This document shows positions 8,611-14,719 of a stretch of 34,107 bases of DNA, in pieces. The translations under genes and the position numbers were made by a program. Under the pieces are notes generated by a model that did not search any database, was not told the origin of the DNA, and worked only from the letters and a program-made list of their open reading frames with translations. The stretch comes from Petrotoga sp. 9PW.55.5.1 (GTDB taxonomy: Bacteria; Thermotogota; Thermotogae; Petrotogales; Petrotogaceae). Every line of letters begins with the position of its first letter. Position 1 is the stretch's first letter. The stretch lies in the NCBI RefSeq assembly GCF_003265365.1, contig NZ_AUPM01000001.1, positions 1 to 34,107 of the forward strand. Reading direction: 5' to 3'.

Positions 8611-9380
8611 CAATAGTTATGGGTGGATTTTTTGAAGGATTATACTGGGAATCAGGTGTGTTAGATTTTTTTTCAAAAAAAGAGAATGATATAAATTTAT
8701 ACACTTCAAGTATAGGTAGTTTAAGAGGTTTATTTTATTCTAAGTATGGTTCGAATTTTTTCCTCCGTCTCAAAAGTTTTCTCGCTGAGAAGGATAATCC
8801 TCTAAATGAAATAATTAAATCGTCGGAATTATATCACAGTAGATATGCTCAAACCACTGCTTTGATAAGACTGGGAAGAGGGAAATTGTCTCTTTACGAT
8901 TCCAATACTTTAAAAAAGTTTCTAATGGATTATTTCGAAGATGAAACTATCGGATCGCTGGGGGATAATATTCACTTTGAAGTTTTAGAATTAAAAAGTA
9001 GAGAAATTATTACCTTAAACAAAAATATTAAAATTGTGGATATGTTAATGATGGAGTTAGCATTTCCTCCTTACTATGGTTATTATGAGTTTGAAGGAGG
9101 ATATTTTATACCTAGTTCATTTTTATCGTTTATTCCACAAAAATTTCCAAAGGATTCTATGGTGATCGCTTTTGATTCTTCCTTGAGATATCCTTACCCC
9201 AAAAATACTGTAGAAATATTACTAAAAACTTCTTATTCAAGGACTTTAAAAAATTATCGTATTATAACTGAAAATATAAGAACTATAGAGCCAAAAAAAA
9301 CACCTAACAGCTATTTTAATATGTCTGCCTTTTTTGATGGACAAAATGATGCCAAAGAATTTATGGAGGTTGAATTATGA
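8607..9380 (+). CDS. Degenerate patatin-like paralogue
   Basis: Protein of 257 aa that I could align by eye to the patatin just upstream: GGFFEGLYWESGVLD matches the glycine loop, TSSIGSLRGLFY matches the nucleophile elbow (Ser35 in the serine position, but Thr instead of the first Gly), and FEGGYFIPS matches the DGG dyad with Glu163 in place of Asp. Patatins use Ser-Asp, so the Asp-to-Glu change suggests reduced, altered or lost activity. The start is TTG at 8607, overlapping the TGA of the first patatin, with GAAGG upstream; an ATG at 8619 is possible. It overlaps the following OstA-like gene by ATGA. A regulatory or heterodimer partner role is a guess. Confidence 0.7.
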   Translation: MTIVMGGFFEGLYWESGVLDFFSKKENDINLYTSSIGSLRGLFYSKYGSNFFLRLKSFLAEKDNPLNEIIKSSELYHSRYAQTTALIRLGRGKLSLYDSNTLKKFLMDYFEDETIGSLGDNIHFEVLELKSREIITLNKNIKIVDMLMMELAFPPYYGYYEFEGGYFIPSSFLSFIPQKFPKDSMVIAFDSSLRYPYPKNTVEILLKTSYSRTLKNYRIITENIRTIEPKKTPNSYFNMSAFFDGQNDAKEFMEVEL

Positions 9381-10000
9381 AGAGAAATTTTCTTTTAATT
9401 GTTTTTTTACTTTTTTTGAGTCTGTTTACATTCTCCGCAAAAATAAATGTAAGGGCTCAAGAAGTTAAAGGAGAAGAAAGTCGCTATATTTTAAAAAGCG
9501 ACGTTTTAATTCAAAAGGGAACCCTTTCTATCACTACAGAAATGGCTACTATAACTTTGGTGAACGATGACTGGAGAAATGTTGATACTACCAGTGCATA
9601 TATCATGGATGAAACTTTTCAGGCTACTTCTTTGATTCTTCAATTTGACCTTCAAACTGAAAAAGGAACATTAAAAGGCGATGTTGTTGCAAGTATTTTA
9701 CTAGAAGATTCAATTATTGATATAATATGTGATGAGCTCTTAATAGACAATAATAAAAAGATGTACGAAGGAAAATCAGAAGATTTGGTATTCATTAAAA
9801 AAGATGACTATGTAATACATTCTAAATCTTTTGTGTATCTGGAAGAGGAAAACTTACTGACTCTGTCGCAAGAAGTACATATCGTTAATAACGTGAAAAA
9901 AATTGATATGAATTCTACAAAGGCTCTTTTTAACACTAAAACCAATGATATTGAAGCTCAAAATGTAAATCTCATTTTGGAAGTATCAGAAGAGGAATAA
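9377..10000 (+). CDS. Secreted OstA/LptA-like protein
   Basis: Exported protein of 207 aa with a signal peptide (hydrophobic residues 4-20, FSAKI junction). The body is almost entirely alternating beta strand, with layered repeats resembling an OstA/LptA/LptC jelly roll: RYILKSDVLIQKGTLSITTE, then a segment around GTLKGDVVASI, then CDELLIDNNKKMYEGKSED and KSFVYLEEENLLTLSQEV. In didermic bacteria such proteins bridge lipopolysaccharide across the periplasm. Thermotogota are not known for typical LPS, so the cargo here is unknown. ATGA overlap with the upstream pseudo-patatin points to coordinated expression. The family assignment is by pattern and moderately sure; LptD or LptB partners are not in the window. 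Confidence 0.6.
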   Translation: MKRNFLLIVFLLFLSLFTFSAKINVRAQEVKGEESRYILKSDVLIQKGTLSITTEMATITLVNDDWRNVDTTSAYIMDETFQATSLILQFDLQTEKGTLKGDVVASILLEDSIIDIICDELLIDNNKKMYEGKSEDLVFIKKDDYVIHSKSFVYLEEENLLTLSQEVHIVNNVKKIDMNSTKALFNTKTNDIEAQNVNLILEVSEEE

Positions 10001-10041
10001 TTTTATGTTTCTCAATTTACTATTATAGGAGGAAAGATAAC

Positions 10042-10557
10042 ATGAGAAGAATAATCTTCATTTTAGTTTTATTGCTATTGTTTGTTTCGCTTTATTCTCA
10101 AACATCTTATAATATGGGATTTTCAATATTGAATTATTCTGATGATTTTAAATTCGCCTTAAGATCAGGTTTAAAAGCAAATGCTTTTAATCTTGATTTT
10201 GATCTTGGCCCCAACTTTGGGCAAACTTTTTCTCTTATAACTATAACAGATATTTCAGCTAAAATTTGGGAATTCGATGAATTCATCTTTTTTGATATGG
10301 GACTGTTGTGGACATACGGTAGAGGTTTTCCGGGTACGCTCGCGTATGGTGGTTTAAATTTAAACTTTCAAAATATTTTAACAAAACTATATGTTGGTTA
10401 TCCATTCAATGCGACAGATGAATTTTTAAACTATTTTGCATTGAAACTCGAATATACTGTCCCAAAACCAGCAGACTTTATTGACGACTTGAAGTTTCAA
10501 ATAAGAGCAGTAAATGGAAGGTTTGATTTTTCTGTATTTTTAGTAGAACCTATCTAA
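10042..10557 (+). CDS. Small secreted beta-rich protein of unknown function
   Basis: Protein of 171 aa with a clear signal peptide (MRRIIFILVLLLLFVSLYSQ). The mature part has many alternating hydrophobic/polar stretches with aromatic and glycine residues (for example FFDMGLLWTYGRGFPG, LNLNFQNILTKLYVGYPF, FALKLEYTVPKPAD), a pattern seen in small outer-membrane beta barrels or periplasmic beta sandwiches. I do not recognise a family. RBS AGGAGG at 10027-10032, ten bases before the ATG. It lies between the OstA-like gene and a pseudopilin gene, with only one base between its stop and the next ATG. Confidence 0.65.
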   Translation: MRRIIFILVLLLLFVSLYSQTSYNMGFSILNYSDDFKFALRSGLKANAFNLDFDLGPNFGQTFSLITITDISAKIWEFDEFIFFDMGLLWTYGRGFPGTLAYGGLNLNFQNILTKLYVGYPFNATDEFLNYFALKLEYTVPKPADFIDDLKFQIRAVNGRFDFSVFLVEPI

Positions 10558-10558
10558 A

Positions 10559-11002
10559 ATGAAAACAAATAACGGTTTCTTATTAGTAGAGATAGTCTTT
10601 GAAATTTTTATTTTATCATTAACAATATTAATTGTTTTAGGTACCTTCGCAGGGACTTTTCACGTTGTTAAGAGTTCTCTTATAGACATGGTTGAGTTAA
10701 ATATAGTATCTAATTCATTGATGGCGGTAATATACACTGCAAAAAACGAAATGAAAAATGTAACCTCTTTCGATTCTTCTTCTGTTCTTGGAGATTTAAA
10801 AGATGGAAGCTCTACCAGCATCGTTGGATTTTCTTATAATCCATTTACTAAAAGGTTAAATCGATATAGGAAAAGCATATCGGAATCAGGAAGTACCCTC
10901 ATCGGAGAAAATGTAACAGAATTCTCTTATGATGGAGAATTCTTAAATTTAACAATTTTGGATAAATACACTTTGAAATTATATATCAAATCTCAATTTT
11001 AA
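10559..11002 (+). CDS. Type IV pilin-like protein (pseudopilin)
   Basis: Protein of 147 aa with a type IV prepilin N-terminus: short leader MKTNNG, cleavage site G|FLLVE with Phe at +1 and the essential Glu at +5, then about 20 hydrophobic residues (IFILSLTILIVLGTFAG). The remainder is a short soluble domain rich in beta strand, like minor pseudopilins of type II secretion or competence (ComG-type) systems. It would be processed by a prepilin peptidase and sit in the inner membrane. No ATPase, peptidase or secretin is nearby, so the main assembly genes must be elsewhere. The ATG follows the previous stop by one base and has no evident Shine-Dalgarno, so translation is probably coupled. Confidence 0.75.
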   Translation: MKTNNGFLLVEIVFEIFILSLTILIVLGTFAGTFHVVKSSLIDMVELNIVSNSLMAVIYTAKNEMKNVTSFDSSSVLGDLKDGSSTSIVGFSYNPFTKRLNRYRKSISESGSTLIGENVTEFSYDGEFLNLTILDKYTLKLYIKSQF

Positions 11003-11034
11003 AATTGAAAAAAATATAGCAATGGAGGATATTA

Positions 11035-12303
11035 ATGGCTAATGAAATAATAGAGACCTACAAACTTTTGGAAGAAAGAATTAAATCTGAAAATATTCGA
11101 ATATATTTTGAAATGCTTGATTCACCTTATCCAACATTTAAATCAAAGGCGATTCAAGAGTTAACAAAGCAAAAGATAGATACTCCTATAATAAAAGAAC
11201 ATTTGAAAGACCCTGATAAGAATGTACGATTTTCTGCCTTTAGATATTTAGACAAAATGGGGATTTTAGATGAAGAAACAACAAAAGAAGCACTAAAAGA
11301 TCTATCTTCTGCTATTAGGAAAGAAGCGGTTATAAGTTATATTCAAGCTGGAATACAACCAATAGAATATATTTTAGACCATGCTAAAGACCCTGATCCC
11401 ATAGTTAGATATACTCTTCTTTCAACGTTTCTGGAGTTTTATCCTGAGGATTCTCAAAAGTTGATCGACTTATTAAAGAATGATCCCTACATAAAGATTA
11501 AACAATTGATAGCCGCTCTAGAAGACATTTCTCAAACTCTGATTTCCGACGAAATAGAAAAAAGTGTTAAATTGATATCCTTGAAAAGATTTTATGAGAG
11601 AGAAGATTCCATAACTTTTTTCAATACCCTTAAAGCAATATATTTTGAGTGCAATAACGAAACCAAAGGTTTGATTATTAAGTTTTTTAGTGGGCTACCA
11701 TGTGAAATCATTAAGACATTCATGGATAAAATTATTCAAGAAGAAAAAGATTTAAACATACTCCAACTTGCAGCAAATACCTTAAAAAAAGTGTGTAGTA
11801 TAGATTCGATACCTTCTTGGCTGATAGAAGATTTGATAAAAAGCGAAGATGCAAAAACTATAAAATTCGGTTTAAAGTTAGCTGCTGAAAAAGACGACAT
11901 GAGTTATGTGGATTTTTGTAGAGAATTGCTTTCTGAAGTTGATGATGACCTAGTTATAGGAGCAAGTGAATATCTTTTATATTTTCAAGACTATAAACTT
12001 AAAGATTATGTTCCTGAATTTCTAAACTCCTTATCATCCAAAAGAATTAGAGAAGGATTAAAAATTATTAGAAAATTAAAATTAGAAAATTTTATTGAAG
12101 AAAGTTCCGATATTGCTTCAAATAAAATATATCCAACTTCTGTTAGAAAAGCAGCGGTTAATTTATTAAAATTCTTCAAGGCTAAAGATTATTGGGAAAT
12201 TCCTCAAATGATTTTAAAAGACCCCAATGAAAATGGAAATTTAAAATTAGCTGCTTTAAATGCTCTATTGCGACTAAATGCGGAGATGGTGGTAAATCTT
12301 TAG
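11035..12303 (+). CDS. HEAT-repeat protein
   Basis: Alpha-helical repeat protein of 422 aa without signal peptide or membrane segments. Short paired helices recur with the HEAT/PBS-lyase-type spacing, for example LKDPDKNVRFSAFRYLDKMG, LKDLSSAIRKEAVISYIQAG, AKDPDPIVRYTLLSTFLEF and, near the end, LKDPNENGNLKLAALNALL. The repeated DPxxxVR element is the turn between helices. Such proteins are scaffolds; no catalytic function is expected. A good GGAGG precedes the ATG. The reading frame ends in CTT TAG C, and the comFC frame opens in +1 right across this stop (see the comFC entry), so a HEAT-ComFC fusion by frameshifting is possible. Confidence 0.78.
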   Translation: MANEIIETYKLLEERIKSENIRIYFEMLDSPYPTFKSKAIQELTKQKIDTPIIKEHLKDPDKNVRFSAFRYLDKMGILDEETTKEALKDLSSAIRKEAVISYIQAGIQPIEYILDHAKDPDPIVRYTLLSTFLEFYPEDSQKLIDLLKNDPYIKIKQLIAALEDISQTLISDEIEKSVKLISLKRFYEREDSITFFNTLKAIYFECNNETKGLIIKFFSGLPCEIIKTFMDKIIQEEKDLNILQLAANTLKKVCSIDSIPSWLIEDLIKSEDAKTIKFGLKLAAEKDDMSYVDFCRELLSEVDDDLVIGASEYLLYFQDYKLKDYVPEFLNSLSSKRIREGLKIIRKLKLENFIEESSDIASNKIYPTSVRKAAVNLLKFFKAKDYWEIPQMILKDPNENGNLKLAALNALLRLNAEMVVNL

Positions 12304-12304
12304 C
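12288..12304 (+). promoter_or_regulatory. Candidate +1 frameshift site at the HEAT/comFC junction
   Basis: The HEAT gene ends GTG GTA AAT CTT TAG C. The core CTT-TAG-C has the same logic as the prfB programmed +1 site (CTT-TGA-C): a CTT codon before a stop, with the peptidyl-tRNA able to slip to TTT. An SD-like GGTGG (12288-12292) lies five bases before CTT; in prfB the spacing is about three. After a +1 slip, AGC AAA ATT opens exactly the comFC frame. Similarity is seen; use as a frameshift site is inference. An alternative is an ATC start at 12296. Confidence 0.4.
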
Positions 12305-12907
12305 AAAATTATTAATACTCTTTTTGAATCTCACTGTATCGTATGTAAAAAAACAATAAATATTGGAGAAATTATATGCAATGATTGCATTGAAAATATT
12401 TATTCCCCTTCTTCATCTGAAGGGGTTTTTAAGGTTTATCATTATGGAAAATACCAATACCCACTATCTAATATTATAATAAATTTTAAATACAATTCTC
12501 ATCCACAAATTGCAAGAATATTCGGTAAACAGCTTGCTTCTTTATTCATTAAATTAAAATTCCCAGAAATCGAATACGCTGTTTCATATGTACCTTCAAA
12601 TTATATAAGTAGATATCAAAAAGGGTTTGTTCCTGCAGAGTTGATAGCTTCTCACTTCAGTAAACTTTTAGGATTTCAACTAGTGAATATTTTTTCTTCA
12701 AAAACTATAAAAAGGCAATCTCAATTAAATGGTAGAAGAAGAAGTGAAAACGTAAAAAACAAAATAAAATTACTTAAAAAACCACCAAGAAATCTTATAA
12801 TAATAGATGATGTATACACCACAGGTTCTACAATGAATGAAATTGGAAACTTAATATTCGACCATTGTGATATTATTGTTGGATTAACCGTGGCAAAAAC
12901 TTTTTAA
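12296..12907 (+). CDS. comFC: ComFC-type phosphoribosyltransferase with zinc ribbon (no canonical start)
   Basis: The open frame from 12296 gives about 203 aa with full ComFC architecture: an N-terminal C4 zinc ribbon (CIVC, then ICNDC), a middle segment FKVYHYGKYQYPLSNIIINF, and a C-terminal PRTase fold with the PRPP loop LIIIDDVYTTGSTMN. ComFC acts in natural DNA uptake or processing in competent bacteria. No ATG, GTG or TTG lies between the in-frame stop at 12293-12295 and the first zinc Cys; the first usable TTG (12641) would remove half the protein. Family length requires a start near 12296-12311. Expression therefore needs an ATC/ATT start (GGAG at 12282-12285) or +1 frameshifting from the HEAT gene. 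The frame is otherwise intact, so it is not obviously a pseudogene. Confidence 0.8.
   Translation: MFSKIINTLFESHCIVCKKTINIGEIICNDCIENIYSPSSSEGVFKVYHYGKYQYPLSNIIINFKYNSHPQIARIFGKQLASLFIKLKFPEIEYAVSYVPSNYISRYQKGFVPAELIASHFSKLLGFQLVNIFSSKTIKRQSQLNGRRRSENVKNKIKLLKKPPRNLIIIDDVYTTGSTMNEIGNLIFDHCDIIVGLTVAKTF
12405..12430 (+). terminator. Terminator-like hairpin inside comFC
   Basis: CCCCTTC (12405-12411), loop TTCATCT, GAAGGGG (12419-12425), then TTTTT (12426-12430). It has all the features of an intrinsic terminator but lies in the comFC frame, encoding a serine-rich linker after the zinc ribbon. It resembles the outer hairpin of the dispersed palindromic repeat. It might work as an attenuator that is only overridden when ribosomes enter comFC; this is inference. 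Confidence 0.45.
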
Positions 12908-12913
12908 AAAAGA

Positions 12914-13849
12914 TCATAACTTTTTTATTTCATACTTTTTTAAAATCTTTTTATAATCTTCTATATCAGCAATCGCCCCTACATACTTTAATTTTTCAGC
13001 AGAGAAAGCATTTCCTAATTTTGAAGACTCTATTATATTAAGCCCTGTTAATATTCCAATATAAAAACCTGACCAAAAAGCATCTCCAGCACCTGTGGTA
13101 TCTTTTACTTCCTTTGCGTATGAGTTAAAATTAACTTTTTGACTTCCATCAGAAACAATAAATCCCTTTTCACCTAAAGTAAGAATTACGTTCTTTACTC
13201 CTGAATTATGGAAAATATCTATATATTCTTCTTCTCTTTTATCTTTCTGAAAAATATTTATGCAGTCATCCAAAGATGGCTTTAGAAAATCTATATATGG
13301 CAAAATCAATCTTAAAACATCATCTATATCAATGGAGGTTTTCCATAAAATCTTTCGATAATTTGGATCAAAACCAATGTAAGCACCCTTTTTCTTTGCC
13401 TCTTTAATCATTTGAAGAGAATTTTTCAAATTTTTATCAGAGGAAATCGCCCATGAGGAAAGATGAAATATTTTTAAACCGTTTAAAATATTGTTAAAAT
13501 CTTTAGGAATTTCTAAGTTTAGTGAAGCGGATCTAAAGGGATAAAATTCAGGTGAAGTTTGAGATTTCAATACATATACAATGTCAGTTTGATACATATC
13601 ATCCTGTATTATATAATGATTATTTATTCCATATGAACTTAACTTCTCCAAGATAAAATCTCCAAATGGATCATTACCTACCCGTGAAACAACAGTAGAA
13701 TTAAACCCTTGTTTAGCTATGTTGACTGCTATATTACTAGGGGATCCCCCTAAATACTTATCGAATGTAGAAGCATTTTTTAAACCTCTCACATAATCTC
13801 TTGAAATAAAATCTATTAAAACCTCTCCAAAAGAAATAAATTCACTCAT
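12914..13849 (-). CDS. PfkB-family sugar kinase (fructokinase-like)
   Basis: Ribokinase-fold kinase of 311 aa. Signature 1 is seen in YLGGSPSNIAVNIAKQG (about 32-48) and signature 2 in DTTGAGDAFWSGF (250-262), with Asp256 as catalytic base. The N-terminus (FISFGEVLIDFI) and the substrate-side segment FRSASLNLEIP are most like fructokinases or 2-keto-3-deoxygluconate kinases; I cannot decide between these. It phosphorylates a sugar or sugar acid with ATP. Its ATG overlaps the stop of the upstream reductase gene (ATGA). It is divergent from a sugar ABC transporter, so it may act on the imported sugar after hydrolysis. Confidence 0.85.
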   Translation of the reverse strand: MSEFISFGEVLIDFISRDYVRGLKNASTFDKYLGGSPSNIAVNIAKQGFNSTVVSRVGNDPFGDFILEKLSSYGINNHYIIQDDMYQTDIVYVLKSQTSPEFYPFRSASLNLEIPKDFNNILNGLKIFHLSSWAISSDKNLKNSLQMIKEAKKKGAYIGFDPNYRKILWKTSIDIDDVLRLILPYIDFLKPSLDDCINIFQKDKREEEYIDIFHNSGVKNVILTLGEKGFIVSDGSQKVNFNSYAKEVKDTTGAGDAFWSGFYIGILTGLNIIESSKLGNAFSAEKLKYVGAIADIEDYKKILKKYEIKKL

Positions 13850-14394
13850 TTAGACCCCTCTTTTTTTATTTCGTTGTTTTTCTTAACGTAATGTAAAAGC
13901 ATAGTATTTTCGTTTAATTTTTTGAAATCTTTTAAACTAAATTCGTATTTTATGTTAACGTATTTAAATACCGATAAATCCCCTTCAATAATCACCGGTT
14001 CTATTGTAAGAAAGATCTCATCTATAAGATCTTTTTCGAGAAAAAGTGAGTTTATAGTTGGACCTCCTATGAGAGCCACTTCATTGAACCCATTTTCTTC
14101 AAGATTTCTGAGCAATATTTCAGGCGGTTTATCTGTAAAGTAAATTTCTTTTCTATATTTTTGCTCATATTCATTAAATTTTTCAGGTGTTCCTGTCAAA
14201 ACTATGTTTATTCGATCTTTCAAAGGTTTACCTATTTCTTGAAAAGTTTTTCTTCCCATAATTACTATTCCAATATCTTGAGTTATCTTTTGAAAATTTT
14301 CCATATCTTCCTTGGAAGACCAGCTTCTCTGTTCATTTCCCGACATTCTTATCTTACCGTTAATACTTTGAACCATAATTAAAAATACTTTCAT
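13846..14394 (-). CDS. DHFR/RibD C-terminal-like reductase
   Basis: Protein of 182 aa from the ATG at 14394 (GGAGAG seven bases upstream); an extension to 14448 lacks an RBS. The dihydrofolate-reductase fold marks are VFLIMVQSINGKI at the N-terminus, GIVIMGRKTFQEIG in the middle and EVALIGGPTINSLFLEKDLIDE, the nucleotide-binding loop, towards the C-terminus. The family covers RibD-type pyrimidine reductases and YyaP/DfrA-like proteins that use NADPH. Folate or riboflavin roles cannot be told apart here; no rib or fol genes are adjacent. The coupling with a sugar kinase by a four-base overlap is unusual. Confidence 0.7.
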   Translation of the reverse strand: MKVFLIMVQSINGKIRMSGNEQRSWSSKEDMENFQKITQDIGIVIMGRKTFQEIGKPLKDRINIVLTGTPEKFNEYEQKYRKEIYFTDKPPEILLRNLEENGFNEVALIGGPTINSLFLEKDLIDEIFLTIEPVIIEGDLSVFKYVNIKYEFSLKDFKKLNENTMLLHYVKKNNEIKKEGSK

Positions 14395-14460
14395 ATGTAT
14401 TCTCTCCTCTTGGAAAAAATAGTTAGGATAATTAACTTTTATTTGCATTTTCTACAATAA

Positions 14461-14478
14461 TGATAACAAGAGTTATCA
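14461..14478. promoter_or_regulatory. Palindromic operator candidate upstream of the reductase-kinase operon
   Basis: TGATAAC-AAGA-GTTATCA is an inverted repeat with 7-bp arms, 67 bp upstream of the reductase start and about 90 bp before the ABC transporter promoter. Symmetric sites of this size are typical for ROK or LacI-type sugar repressors. The regulator is not in the window. Confidence 0.4.
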
Positions 14479-14567
14479 AAATATAGAAAGAATTAGATTT
14501 AAGCTTCTAATCGAATTTAATCACTATTAATTAATAATAATTGCCTATAATCTCCAATAATAATCTT

Positions 14568-14595
14568 TTGAAATTTTAATTACAAATTATATAAT
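14568..14595 (+). promoter_or_regulatory. Promoter of the sugar ABC transporter operon
   Basis: TTGAAA (14568-14573), 16-base spacer, TATAAT (14590-14595). This is a strong sigma-70-type promoter match. Transcription would begin near 14602 and give a leader of about 118 bases before the ATG at 14720. Confidence 0.65.
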
Positions 14596-14719
14596 AGTTT
14601 GGAAAAGAGTGAAAAATTTTTTATGTTTATGTTTTTATTTTACCATACATTTCTTTCTATTAGATTCTTCCAAAAACCATTTTTAATTATTTATATTTTA
14701 TCAGGAGGTGGCAGGTACT

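Larger units (their letters stand above)
14395..14719. other. Divergent intergenic region between reductase-kinase and sugar transporter operons
   Basis: This 325-bp AT-rich stretch has no credible gene. It holds the 18-bp palindrome at 14461-14478, the transporter promoter at 14568-14595, and then a leader of roughly 115 bases rich in T runs before the AGGAGGTG of the binding-protein gene. A distant pair TTTGGAA (14599-14605) / TTCCAAA (14668-14674) in the leader could pair but encloses a long loop. Confidence 0.6.

Noticed and set aside
12641-12907. TTG-initiated 88-aa gene
   Set aside because: It is only the C-terminal part of comFC; the frame is open with clear family homology back to 12296.
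12906-12926. AAAAAAG/CTTTTTT hairpin as terminator between comFC and the PfkB gene
   Set aside because: The stem has a single G-C pair and would be weak in a thermophile; it may occur by chance in A/T runs.
14395-14448. N-terminal extension of the DHFR-like protein by 18 residues
   Set aside because: The internal ATG at 14394 has GGAGAG at good spacing and starts the conserved VFLIMVQSINGKI block; the extension has no ribosome site.
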